DNA of 12,220 bases, from assembly GCA_964436935.1 (NCBI GenBank), contig CAYTES010000047.1:1-12220 (forward strand). Direction: 5' to 3'. The notes beneath the pieces were generated by a model, which had not been told where the DNA came from, searched no databases, and was given only the letters and a program-made list of their open reading frames with translations. Positions 1 to 6,620 of this stretch are shown here, piece after piece (positions within the stretch are counted from its first letter, which is position 1; each line of letters starts with the position of its first letter). The position numbers were made by a program, and so were the translations under genes. The stretch is from CAYTES01 sp964436935 (GTDB lineage: Bacteria; Patescibacteriota; Gracilibacteria; UBA1369; UBA12473).

Positions 1-882
1 CATGATCTCCGGCGTGGGATTGGCCATCGCAAAAACAATAGCCCCGGGGGCCATGGAAGCCACCATTTCTGTTGTCACTAGCCCGGGGGCGGAAACGCCT
101 ACAAAGACATCGGCTTCTTTTAAAACTTCGGCAAGAGAGCCGCTGATCCCTCGAGGGTTGGTTCGCTGAGCCATTGCGAACTTGGAGTGATCCAAATCCA
201 GCCGTTTCAAGCTCAATGCCCCTTTGGAATCGCACAAAATCAGGTCCTGGGAGCCTTCCAAAAGAAGTAATTCGGCGATGGCGATTCCCGCAGCCCCCGC
301 CCCACTGATGACAATCCGCACCTCGCTTAATCTTTTGTTCACGACCTTCAACGCGTTCAGTAGTCCCGCCAGTGTCACAATCGCGGTTCCATGCTGATCA
401 TCATGAAAAACCGGAATATTCAAAATGCCCTTCAAGCGGCGTTCCACCTCAAAACAACGGGGGGCCGCAATGTCTTCCAGATTAATTCCTCCAAAGGTCG
501 GCGCAATCCGCACCACCGTTTCGACAATTTCATCTATATTTTGCGTGTCCAGGCAGATCGGCACCGCATCGATATTGGCAAAACGTTTGAACAACAAGCA
601 TTTGCCTTCCATTACCGGTAATCCCGCCAAGGATCCTATATTGCCCAATCCTAAAACCGCGGACCCATCCGTGATCACAGCAACAGAATTGGCTTTCATG
701 GTGTAGCGGTAGGCGGCCGAAGGATCTTTTGCAATCTCGCGGCAAGGTTCCGCCACGCCCGGCGTGTAAGCCAAACTCAAATCATCTTTGGTCTCCAGGG
801 GCACTTTTGAGGACATGGCCCATTTGCCGTGATGTTGTTCGTGCAGCAGAAGGGAGCGTTGATAATAGTCGTTTGGAGTCAT
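1..882 (-). CDS. NAD(P)-dependent malic enzyme, N-terminal 294 residues (cut by window edge)
   Basis: Oxidative decarboxylation of malate to pyruvate with reduction of NAD(P), a cytosolic link between C4 acids and pyruvate. I translated the frame from the ATG at 882 to the window edge without a stop. Family hallmarks are in place: LAYTPGVAEPC with the proton-donor Tyr39, PVMEGK with the catalytic Lys94, metal ligands Glu136-Asp137 (LEDIAAP) and Asp162 (VFHDDQHGTA), a Rossmann loop SGAGAAGIAIAELL near 194-207, and APGAIVFAMANPTPE at the edge. These positions agree with my memory of E. coli MaeB numbering. The C-terminus is outside the window, so a MaeB-like phosphotransacetylase tail can be neither shown nor excluded. 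TAA lies in frame two codons upstream, so 882 is the first ATG. There is no Shine-Dalgarno sequence. It is transcribed alone from the promoter at 903-931. Confidence 0.95.
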   Translation of the reverse strand, partial: MTPNDYYQRSLLLHEQHHGKWAMSSKVPLETKDDLSLAYTPGVAEPCREIAKDPSAAYRYTMKANSVAVITDGSAVLGLGNIGSLAGLPVMEGKCLLFKRFANIDAVPICLDTQNIDEIVETVVRIAPTFGGINLEDIAAPRCFEVERRLKGILNIPVFHDDQHGTAIVTLAGLLNALKVVNKRLSEVRIVISGAGAAGIAIAELLLLEGSQDLILCDSKGALSLKRLDLDHSKFAMAQRTNPRGISGSLAEVLKEADVFVGVSAPGLVTTEMVASMAPGAIVFAMANPTPEIM

Positions 883-902
883 AGGAATGAATATTTAATT
901 GG

Positions 903-931
903 ATTGTATTATGGTTGAATTAGAATCTCAA
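903..931 (-). promoter_or_regulatory. Sigma70-type promoter of the malic enzyme gene
   Basis: On the minus strand TTGAGA (926-931) and TACAAT (903-908) are separated by exactly 17 bp. The expected start of transcription is near 896, which leaves a leader of only about 14 nt before the ATG at 882, with no Shine-Dalgarno sequence in it. Confidence 0.65.
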
Positions 932-1006
932 GATGCGGATTGGCGAATAGGGGCCTTCAAATAAAAAAGCGGATGATCCCAAAAATCGATTGATCGCGTT
1001 TAAGCC

Positions 1007-1044
1007 AAAAAGATAGAGCTTTTCGTTGGGGCTCTGTAACGAAA
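1007..1044 (-). terminator. Weak intrinsic terminator after the 98-residue ORF
   Basis: Just past the stop at 1052, two alternative stems can form: TTTCGTT (1021-1027) with AACGAAA (1038-1044), or AGAGC (1015-1019) with GCTCT (1031-1035). On the minus strand the second is followed by ATC and five T (plus-strand A at 1007-1011). The stems are short, so this is a modest call. Confidence 0.35.
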
Positions 1045-1051
1045 TATTTGA

Positions 1052-1348
1052 CTAGCCTATGCGAGCCATTGGGTAGCCGCTTCCATCATTTAGTGGTTGC
1101 CACCATGCCATGTTGCCATTAAGATGAACGCCCACCATGTTAATACAATTGGCGGAATTATTGACCCCACGTTCGAATTTAATAGTACCTCGATTGAAAT
1201 TTCCTAAATTCGGAAACATTCCTACTATATAGGTTGATTGTTTATCATGAAAATCTGCTAATGTTGAAATTGCTTCTTGAGGAGTCATTTTTTTATTGAG
1301 CGTAATGAAATCTTTAAAGAGTGGGCGCTCTCTTTCTGGGCCTTCCAT
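1052..1348 (-). CDS. Orphan hypothetical protein, 98 residues
   Basis: I do not recognise this protein. It has no signal peptide and no membrane segment. It begins with a charged stretch (MEGPERERPLFKDF), then a probable helix (TPQEAISTLADFHDKQ) and a Gly/Asn/aromatic-rich second half (VGMFPNLGNFNRGTIKFERG, then MAWWQPLNDGSGYPMARIG), which suggests a small globular alpha plus beta fold. An in-frame TAA four codons upstream fixes the ATG at 1348 as the first start. A very good extended -10 promoter lies 27-55 bases upstream, which supports a real gene. Its base composition is more AT-rich than the flanking malic enzyme and SLH genes, and it has no obvious operon partner. It may be lineage-specific or acquired. 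Confidence 0.6.
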   Translation of the reverse strand: MEGPERERPLFKDFITLNKKMTPQEAISTLADFHDKQSTYIVGMFPNLGNFNRGTIKFERGVNNSANCINMVGVHLNGNMAWWQPLNDGSGYPMARIG

Positions 1349-1374
1349 GGTATAAAGTTAAAATGTATCTTTTA

Positions 1375-1403
1375 ATTTTAGCATTTCCGGAGGCTAATTT
1401 CAA
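1375..1403 (-). promoter_or_regulatory. Extended -10 promoter of the 98-residue ORF
   Basis: The minus strand has TTGAAA (1398-1403), a 17-bp spacer ending in TGC (extended -10), and TAAAAT (1375-1380). Transcription should begin near 1368, giving a leader of about 20 nt with no Shine-Dalgarno sequence. Confidence 0.65.
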
Positions 1404-1515
1404 GATTTTTTAGATGCTACTATAATACCACATAGACATACTTTCCAGGTACGCTACACCACATTCCTTTTTCTATCTCAGCCTGTCCCCCTATGGCGTG
1501 GCTATTCCTCGGCTA

Positions 1516-1530
1516 CCCCGTATTGCGGGG
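1516..1530. repeat. GC-rich hairpin CCCCG-TATTG-CGGGG, copy 1
   Basis: A perfect 5-bp GC stem with a 5-base loop lies just after the stop of the small lipoprotein gene (1540). There is no T-run on either side, so it is not a textbook intrinsic terminator, although it could end or protect the lgt-SLH-lipoprotein transcript. The core matches the hairpin at 10530-10544 in 13 of 15 positions (CCCCGYAYTGCGGGG). The rest of 1404-1539 holds nothing I can name. Confidence 0.5.
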
Positions 1531-1539
1531 CTAACGCTT

Positions 1540-1746
1540 CTATTCAGTCGGGGGTGAACTGGTTGGGCCGTCCACGGAAGGGCCTTCCTCCGGAGGTTGG
1601 GAGCCCGGCTGGGAATACTCGACCCCGGGTGATTTTTCAACGGGGAAAGGGGTGTAAGAATTTCCTTTTTGAGCCCCTTGGGAGCCGCATCCGGTCGCAA
1701 AAGCCAAAGACGCCAAGAGAAAAAGCATTAAAAATCCACGAAACAT
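1540..1746 (-). CDS. Small predicted lipoprotein, 68 residues
   Basis: This is a short secreted lipoprotein of unknown role. The N-terminus is a compact type II signal peptide: Arg3, a hydrophobic core (FLMLFLLASLAF) and a lipobox ending ATGC, with Cys20 as the acylation site. The mature part is about 48 residues, rich in Pro, Ser, Gly and Glu (QPGSQPPEEGPSVDG, then SSPPTE), probably disordered, with no recognisable domain. It begins 18 bp after the SLH gene and is the third gene of the unit headed by lgt, so the lipoprotein diacylglyceryl transferase and one of its likely substrates appear to be co-transcribed. No Shine-Dalgarno sequence precedes the ATG; the leader reads AACCTCTGTTCT. Overlapping ORFs in other frames lack a signal sequence and were not chosen. 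Confidence 0.7.
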   Translation of the reverse strand: MFRGFLMLFLLASLAFATGCGSQGAQKGNSYTPFPVEKSPGVEYSQPGSQPPEEGPSVDGPTSSPPTE

Positions 1747-1764
1747 AGAACAGAGGTTAAAAAA

Positions 1765-3081
1765 TCAAAATGCGGTCGTTTGACCCTCTTCAAGATCCAA
1801 AAGGATATCATAGGAACGTTCATATTTTAGCGTGACATCGGCCCAGGCGGAATAGTAATAATCCACAGGGCCGGTCCCAATGCCGATGGTATCGGTTTCA
1901 ATCATGAGAGCATCCGAGAAGAGGGAAATAGCGGTTTTTCCTTGTCCATCGACTTGAATGAGTGTCCGCGCTTTTTCAATGGCTTCTTCAGCGGTTTCCG
2001 TTCCTGCTTGCTCCGAATAGGAAAAGCTTTCTTGGATGGCCACCACTTCTTGAAACAACTGATCCCCTAAGGCTCCATGCCCCACACTGGCTTGCCCGAT
2101 CAAAAAGGTTCCATTGGGTAGGGCGAAATAAAGATCACGCAGGGTTTCGGTTTCCGTTTCTTTGTAGAGCAAGAGCGTTGAGTTTGTGACCGTTCCTTCC
2201 CACTGCAAGGTGTGCATCACTTTGTTGAAATAGTCAGCGGTGCTCAACTTGTCGGTATTGGGATCCACCGTGAGAGAGACCGAAGCGGAGTTGGGGTAGG
2301 TTCGCGTCCAACTGGTTTGGCCGTTGGTCAAATCGGGCGCCCACAGGACCCAATGGGTGGAATCAATTTCCACTTTACTCCAACTGAAAGGAATTTTCAC
2401 CGAATAGTTTCCTGAAGAATTGATCGAAGTGAGCCAGTTGGTGTCGATATCGAAGGGAGTAAATCCGGATTCTTTGGTAAGAGCGAAGCGGTACATCAAT
2501 TCGATTAATTCACCGCGCGTCATGGCGTATTCCGGATGCAAGGCACCGTCATTTCTTGCGGATAAGTAGTTGCGAGCTTTGGCGTAGGCCACATAAGGAG
2601 CAAACCAAAACTGTTGATCCACGTCCGGGTAAGGATTTTCCGTGGCGGGCGGAGTTTCGAGGTGATAGCCAATACTAATGATTTTCAGTGCTTCCGCCCA
2701 ATTGATGGTTTGAGAAGGATGGAATTCTCCGTTTTCGTAGCCTTTCACCCATTGAAGGGTGGTGGCTTTCAATACATTCGAATAAAACCAATCCTGCTCG
2801 CTCACGTCGGAATAAGGATTCACCTCTGGAGGTAAGACAGTGGTCAGGTCAACGCCCGTCGCAGATAAAATGATTTTAAGGGATTCTGCCCGGGTTACCG
2901 TTTGATCGGGACGAAAGGTTCCATCGGGGTAGCCCTGCACCACACCCCGCGCCTCCATCCACTGAATAGCCGCATAATGTTCATGCGTCGCAGAGACATC
3001 GGAAAAACTCGCTCCTGCGATAGGAGGAAAGAGTGAAAAAAGAACTAAAATTGAAAAGAAAAGGGAGGAGATTTTCTTCAT
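1765..3081 (-). CDS. Secreted protein with three S-layer homology domains, 438 residues
   Basis: This is a predicted cell-surface protein. It has a Sec signal peptide (residues 1-24, cleavage likely after IAGA) followed by three SLH repeats: about 26-72 (FSDVSATHEHYAAIQWM, GYPDGTFRPDQTVTRAE), 89-136 (YSDVSEQDWFYSNV, GYENGEFHPSQTINWAE) and 149-200 (YPDVDQQFWFAPYV, ALHPEYAMTRGE). SLH modules typically bind pyruvylated or other secondary wall polymers, so the protein is probably held on the envelope. Residues from about 215 to 438 form an unassigned Thr/Ser-rich domain (SSGNYSVKIPFSWSKVEI onward), whose opening resembles PsbP/Mog1-like folds only by eye. The ATG overlaps the lgt stop as ATGA, so translational coupling is likely; no Shine-Dalgarno sequence is seen. 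The small lipoprotein gene follows 18 bp downstream. Confidence 0.9.
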   Translation of the reverse strand: MKKISSLFFSILVLFSLFPPIAGASFSDVSATHEHYAAIQWMEARGVVQGYPDGTFRPDQTVTRAESLKIILSATGVDLTTVLPPEVNPYSDVSEQDWFYSNVLKATTLQWVKGYENGEFHPSQTINWAEALKIISIGYHLETPPATENPYPDVDQQFWFAPYVAYAKARNYLSARNDGALHPEYAMTRGELIELMYRFALTKESGFTPFDIDTNWLTSINSSGNYSVKIPFSWSKVEIDSTHWVLWAPDLTNGQTSWTRTYPNSASVSLTVDPNTDKLSTADYFNKVMHTLQWEGTVTNSTLLLYKETETETLRDLYFALPNGTFLIGQASVGHGALGDQLFQEVVAIQESFSYSEQAGTETAEEAIEKARTLIQVDGQGKTAISLFSDALMIETDTIGIGTGPVDYYYSAWADVTLKYERSYDILLDLEEGQTTAF

Positions 3082-3869
3082 GCTTTTTTAGTTCGGGTAA
3101 AGAATTCGGGTTTAAATACTCCAATCGACCCAATAATGGCCATCGCAATGCTGAGCAGTTGCGCGGCCGTGAGATGAAAAATGTAACGCGGATCGGACAG
3201 CATGCCGGGAAGATCCGCGGCCCTGAAAAAATCGAGAAAGAAACGGGAAATTCCGTAGCTCAACAAAAACAGCATCGTCATTTGGCCTGGTTTCTGGATT
3301 CGATGGCGGAGCGCCCAAAGAAGGGTAAAAATGAGAAGTCCATCCAGTGAAAGATAAAGCGACGGTTCATGCCGGAGTCTCGGATCACCCGGAAAGACCG
3401 AACCCCAGAACCAGGAATTCGTCATCACGCTTCCAATGTGCATTCCGGTAAGGTAACAACCGATGCGACCCAGGAAAATTCCGATGGCCAACCCAGGGGC
3501 TAAGACATCCGCCACTTTCCAAAAAGAAACTTTTTTGACTCGAAGAAAAATAAAAATCGCGAGCACAGCCGAAAGGAATCCTCCATAAAACGCCATGCCG
3601 CCTTCCCAGATACGAAACACTCGTAAAGGGTCATCGGCAAATTCTTCCCACGCAAATGCCGCGTAAAAAAGTCGACTTCCAATCATGGACGAGATCACGG
3701 TCCATAAAAATACATCCAGAATTAAATCTTTCGACACGTGAAGCCGCTTTGCCTCTTTGAGGGCAATCCAAAGTCCCACCAACATCCCCATCGCCACCAT
3801 CAAACCCCACACTTGAATGTGGAGGGGGCCAACTGGAATCGAGACAATTTTTTCAAAGGGGAGAGGCAT
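3078..3869 (-). CDS. lgt: Prolipoprotein diacylglyceryl transferase, 263 residues
   Basis: Lgt transfers diacylglycerol from phosphatidylglycerol to the lipobox cysteine of prolipoproteins in the cytoplasmic membrane, the first step of lipoprotein maturation. The sequence is a multi-pass membrane protein with the family signature blocks: HIQVWGLMVAMGM (17-29), GGMAFYGG (90-97), LGRIGCYLTG (133-142, with the signature Arg135), RHEPSLY (166-172) and RFFLDFFR (209-216). Two blocks are variant: Tyr for the His seen in GGMSFHGG of E. coli, and RHEPSLY for the usual HPSQLYE. I chose the ATG at 3869. The first in-frame ATG, at 3929, sits inside the terminator of the upstream operon and upstream of the promoter at 3893-3920. 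The gene heads the lgt-SLH-lipoprotein unit and overlaps the SLH start by 4 bp. Confidence 0.92.
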   Translation of the reverse strand: MPLPFEKIVSIPVGPLHIQVWGLMVAMGMLVGLWIALKEAKRLHVSKDLILDVFLWTVISSMIGSRLFYAAFAWEEFADDPLRVFRIWEGGMAFYGGFLSAVLAIFIFLRVKKVSFWKVADVLAPGLAIGIFLGRIGCYLTGMHIGSVMTNSWFWGSVFPGDPRLRHEPSLYLSLDGLLIFTLLWALRHRIQKPGQMTMLFLLSYGISRFFLDFFRAADLPGMLSDPRYIFHLTAAQLLSIAMAIIGSIGVFKPEFFTRTKKA

Positions 3870-3892
3870 ACGACTAAAGTTAGCTTTTTTGC

Positions 3893-3920
3893 AGTATACC
3901 GAAAAAAGCGGAATATTCAA
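3893..3920 (-). promoter_or_regulatory. Promoter of the lgt-SLH-lipoprotein unit, embedded in a terminator
   Basis: The minus strand has TTGAAT (3915-3920), a 16-bp spacer and TATACT (3893-3898), placing the transcript start near 3886 and a leader of about 17 nt before the ATG at 3869. The -35 element lies in the loop of the hisS-operon terminator (3902-3936). Confidence 0.6.
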
Positions 3921-3936
3921 AAAAGACATTCCGCTT
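3902..3936 (-). terminator. Intrinsic terminator of the hisS-thioredoxin operon
   Basis: AAGCGGAAT and ATTCCGCTT (3928-3936 and 3906-3914) form a 9-bp stem with a 13-base loop, followed on the minus strand by a run of T (plus-strand A at 3902-3907). The stem starts in the last codons of the thioredoxin-like gene and its TGA (3917-3919) falls inside the loop. Confidence 0.8.
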
Positions 3937-4294
3937 CCTCTCCCAATACCGAAAAAGGCTGCACCCCTTGCTTAAAAAAGACCTCGCCTGAGTACCAGGT
4001 GGGGTATTTGGTTACATTTTTGGCCTCACAGAGCTCCTTGTTGAAATCACAGTTCACATAATCGATGAATTCAAAGGCCGCTCCGAACATCTCTTTTTGT
4101 TCCTGACAGTGCGGACACCAATCCGTGCCGTACATGATCATATCGTTGCGGCTCAAGCAGTGCGCAAACGCACGGTAGGGAATGGCGCGGTCTTGGTGAT
4201 CATTCCAGAGGAGGTAAGACAAAAAAATAAACAGTGCACAAAAAATCATCCCGGCGAGCCTTCTTTTCTGGGGCGAAAAACGCGGGTGTGGCAT
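3917..4294 (-). CDS. Membrane-anchored thioredoxin-like protein with CPHC active site, 125 residues
   Basis: This is a predicted extracytoplasmic thiol-disulfide oxidoreductase. A basic N-terminus (RFSPQKRR) is followed by one membrane segment (residues 14-30, AGMIFCALFIFLSYLLW), which anchors a compact thioredoxin fold outside. The active site is Cys60-Pro-His-Cys63 in MYGTDWCPHCQEQKEMFG, and the cis-proline loop is KYPTW (Pro98). The block FAHCL before the active site and the sequence around CPHCQ strongly resemble the thioredoxin domains found fused to or beside bacterial VKOR proteins, which reoxidise such partners. No VKOR gene is in the window. Other Cys are 46, 82, 89 and 123. It lies 11 bp after hisS and has the only clear Shine-Dalgarno sequence here, AAAGGA, 7 nt before the ATG and overlapping the hisS stop region. 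The domain is shorter than typical DsbA. Confidence 0.85.
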   Translation of the reverse strand: MPHPRFSPQKRRLAGMIFCALFIFLSYLLWNDHQDRAIPYRAFAHCLSRNDMIMYGTDWCPHCQEQKEMFGAAFEFIDYVNCDFNKELCEAKNVTKYPTWYSGEVFFKQGVQPFSVLGEEAECLF

Positions 4295-4305
4295 GAAAGA
4301 ATCCT

Positions 4306-5682
4306 TTAAAGATAGCCTATTTCTCCGGGAGAGTAGGTGTCCAAATTGTTCTCTCCAATGAGTTTCACTACTTCATCCAAAACGGTGTCAAAAGGAACAA
4401 TGCGTTGTTGCCCTTTTTCCATGTTGCGAATGATGATGGTGCCATCGCGCACTTCGGTAATACCCAAAATGAGGGTGTAAGGCACATTGAACCGGTCGGC
4501 AAGGTGGAGTTGGGCTTTCATGCTGGCTTTGCCGAGCGCCCCGACACTTTTGATTCCCCGTTCTCGTAATTCCCAGAGTAGTTTTAAGCATTTCTTTTTG
4601 GCGTCATCACCCAGTTGCGCCACAAAAACATGCATATCATCTTTGGAAGGAACATGGATTTTTTCTCGTTTCATATTTTGGATGATTCGTTCCATCCCAA
4701 ACGCCACCCCCACGGCGGGAGTGGGTTGTCCTCCCATCAGTTCCACCAGGCCATCATAGCGACCTCCTCCTCCAATGGAATTTTGCGAACCTTGCTGTCG
4801 ATCCCAAAATTCAAACACCGTTTTTGTGTAGTAGTCCAGGCCGCGAACCAAATGGTCGTTTTTTTCATATTTAATGCCCACTTCGTCCAAAAATTCCAAA
4901 AAGTGAGAGTGAAATTCACGGCACTCTTTGCAGAGGTAGGTTTTCAGTTGAGGCGCCAATTGGGCCAAAATTTGGCAGTCTTCTTCCTTGCAGTCCAAGA
5001 GCCGTAAGGGGTTTTTGTGCAAACGTCCCACGCAGTTTTCACAGAGTGATCGCTCCTTTCCAAAATAGTAATTTTGGAGGTCGGTGATGTAGGTGGCGCG
5101 ACAAATCGGACACCCGATACTGTTCACTTGGAGTGTGAACAAATGGGCAACGCCCAGATCTTCCAAAATTTTATGAGACAAATGAACAATTTGAGCATCC
5201 AAAGCGGGATCGGATTCGCCGATGATTTCAGAGCCATATTGCCAGAACTGTCGATAGCGTCCTTTTTGAGGGCGATCATACCGAAAATGAGGCTCAATAT
5301 AATACAGCTCCACCGGTTGAGGGAGCTCTTTCATGCCATGTTGAATGTAGGCCCGAACCACTCCCGCCGTACCCTCCGGTTTCAGGCTCAGGCTTCGCTC
5401 GTTTCGATCATTGAACGTGTACATCTCCTTTTGAACAATATCGGTCGTATCTCCAATACCTCGCTGGAAAACATCACTGTATTCAAAAGAGGGAGTCGTG
5501 ATCCGGCGAAAACCACTTTGTCGGCACCGATGGCGCACCACTTTTTTAATGTGCGTGTAGTAGATGTGTTCATCCGGTAAAATATCGAAGGTCCCCAGTG
5601 GGGTTTGCAGTTTCTGGATTTTTGTCGAAGAAGCTGCGTCGACCGAATCGTCGCCATCGAGGGGAGCATCCCAGTCATTCAT
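4306..5682 (-). CDS. hisS: Histidyl-tRNA synthetase, 458 residues
   Basis: Class II aminoacyl-tRNA synthetase charging tRNA-His with histidine in the cytosol. Visible signatures are KPEGTAGVVRAY (101-112), motif 2 EPHFRYDRPQKGRYRQF (130-146), the histidine-binding block LVRGLDYYT (278-286), GGGGRYDGL (304-312) and motif 3 AVGVAFGMERI (323-333). An anticodon-binding domain follows (about 345-440). Between motif 2 and the LVRGLDYYT block is a Cys-rich insertion with CPIC (191-194), CENC (214-217), C231/C236 and CKEC (251-254), probably metal-binding. A related Cys-rich insert is known in many bacterial HisRS. The first 25 residues are an acidic extension (MNDWDAPLDGDDSVDAASS) before the usual start of the fold. 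No alternative start codon lies near, and no good Shine-Dalgarno sequence is present. It is first in an operon with the thioredoxin-like gene. Confidence 0.96.
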   Translation of the reverse strand: MNDWDAPLDGDDSVDAASSTKIQKLQTPLGTFDILPDEHIYYTHIKKVVRHRCRQSGFRRITTPSFEYSDVFQRGIGDTTDIVQKEMYTFNDRNERSLSLKPEGTAGVVRAYIQHGMKELPQPVELYYIEPHFRYDRPQKGRYRQFWQYGSEIIGESDPALDAQIVHLSHKILEDLGVAHLFTLQVNSIGCPICRATYITDLQNYYFGKERSLCENCVGRLHKNPLRLLDCKEEDCQILAQLAPQLKTYLCKECREFHSHFLEFLDEVGIKYEKNDHLVRGLDYYTKTVFEFWDRQQGSQNSIGGGGRYDGLVELMGGQPTPAVGVAFGMERIIQNMKREKIHVPSKDDMHVFVAQLGDDAKKKCLKLLWELRERGIKSVGALGKASMKAQLHLADRFNVPYTLILGITEVRDGTIIIRNMEKGQQRIVPFDTVLDEVVKLIGENNLDTYSPGEIGYL

Positions 5683-5704
5683 AGTAAAATCTTTAAGTTT
5701 CAGA

Positions 5705-5731
5705 ATTATCTTCTAAAAACTATATACCCAA
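5705..5731 (-). promoter_or_regulatory. Possible hisS promoter
   Basis: Minus-strand TTGGGT (5726-5731) and GATAAT (5705-5710) are 15 bp apart, a tight spacing. An alternative -10, TATATA, lies at 5721-5726. The terminator of the preceding gene ends just upstream, so hisS needs its own promoter, but the exact site is uncertain. Confidence 0.3.
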
Positions 5732-5736
5732 AAGGG

Positions 5737-5774
5737 AAAAAATAAAATGCGAAGATTTTTAATATAGTCGCATT
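5737..5774 (-). terminator. Intrinsic terminator after the 237-residue gene
   Basis: AATGCGA and TCGCATT (5768-5774 and 5746-5752) make a perfect 7-bp stem with a 15-base loop, followed on the minus strand by TTATTTTTT (plus-strand 5737-5745). It lies about 30 bp past the stop at 5804. Confidence 0.75.
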
Positions 5775-5803
5775 CAAAGCAATCGAAGCGTGGAGCGAGT
5801 GTA

Positions 5804-6517
5804 TCAATCAATGATGAGCACTCCATTTTCAATTCGATAGCGTAGATCTTCCAATTGAACGGGAATAACGGGAATGCCCAGTGTTTGTGCGGCTTTTGTG
5901 GTGAATCCAAATTCATTTCCGGAGGGAACCATGACCATTTCTTGTTCTTGGCCTCCGTAGCGAATCTTGGCTTTACTGATACTGGCCACTCGATCGGTTG
6001 TCCCAAGAAGTTGGTTGAGTGTGGCGGTGGGCAAACTCATGAAAACCTCAATATCCCAGCCCTCAAAACGTTGGGCTATTTTTGCCTGACGACCGGAAGT
6101 TTTGGGATCATTTTCAATGCCGCGAACAACCGGCAATCTCAAAAGAGTTTCTCCACCTTCAATGGCCTTTCTAAGGGTTATGGTTGAATTCGGATCAACG
6201 TCATTGACCGTAAATTGGGTGGGGTTATTTAAGAGTGCGGTCGCCCCTCTCCCCACTGTGAAAAGTCCAAGCGAGTAACCATTCTCAAAAAGTTCCACCC
6301 CTCCTCCGACCTCAACCTTTAAGCCCGCTCTTTGTTGTTTGCTCAGTCCCACATATCTCCCTTCTGCCGTATGACAAGGCCCTGCAACTGTCAATGTGAG
6401 TTGTGGCTCTTGCTCTCGCGCTTCTGCTGCACCGACTTGGTCGGTCAACGATGGGGCAACACTTTTTTGTCGAAGTGCTTCGGGTGATGGCTCCGGGTTA
6501 TAATTTTCGTTTCCCAT
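5804..6517 (-). CDS. Hypothetical cytosolic protein, 237 residues, possible double-psi-barrel character
   Basis: I do not recognise this protein. It has no signal peptide or membrane segment. Residues 1-40 are polar and probably disordered (Pro, Glu, Gln, Ala-rich). The body is beta-rich: LTLTVAGPCHTAEGRYVGLS, then QQRAGLKVEVGGGVELFENG, which resembles the R..LGL..GD.V.V style of double-psi or AbrB-like barrels, though only by eye. A mid-part follows (VNDVDPNSTITLRKAIEGG). The C-terminal part (MVMVPSGNEFGFTTKAAQTLGIPVI) echoes the earlier segment and may be a second half-barrel. The ATG at 6517 has a TATAAT 32 bases upstream and no Shine-Dalgarno sequence. A strong terminator follows, so the gene is its own transcription unit between tsaD and hisS. 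Confidence 0.75.
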   Translation of the reverse strand: MGNENYNPEPSPEALRQKSVAPSLTDQVGAAEAREQEPQLTLTVAGPCHTAEGRYVGLSKQQRAGLKVEVGGGVELFENGYSLGLFTVGRGATALLNNPTQFTVNDVDPNSTITLRKAIEGGETLLRLPVVRGIENDPKTSGRQAKIAQRFEGWDIEVFMSLPTATLNQLLGTTDRVASISKAKIRYGGQEQEMVMVPSGNEFGFTTKAAQTLGIPVIPVQLEDLRYRIENGVLIID

Positions 6518-6548
6518 GTGAATTTAAGATTAGTTGTGAAATTAATAT

Positions 6549-6554
6549 ATTATA
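6549..6554 (-). promoter_or_regulatory. -10 box upstream of the 237-residue gene
   Basis: A perfect TATAAT lies on the minus strand 32 bases before the ATG at 6517. No good -35 is seen at 16-18 bp (ACATTT at 17 bp is poor), so only the -10 is called. Confidence 0.4.
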
Positions 6555-6620
6555 ATGATCTATTTTACTAAAAATGTCTATTAAATTCGGCTACTAATTT
6601 AGGGGTCGAGTCAAAAAAAT

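Noticed and set aside
3870..3929. N-terminal extension of Lgt from the ATG at 3929
   Set aside because: The extra 20 residues lie in the upstream terminator and before the predicted promoter. They are not typical of Lgt, and the ATG at 3869 begins the normal family start.
5074..5580. Long plus-strand ORF opposite hisS
   Set aside because: It runs antisense through the conserved HisRS motifs and has no independent protein signature.
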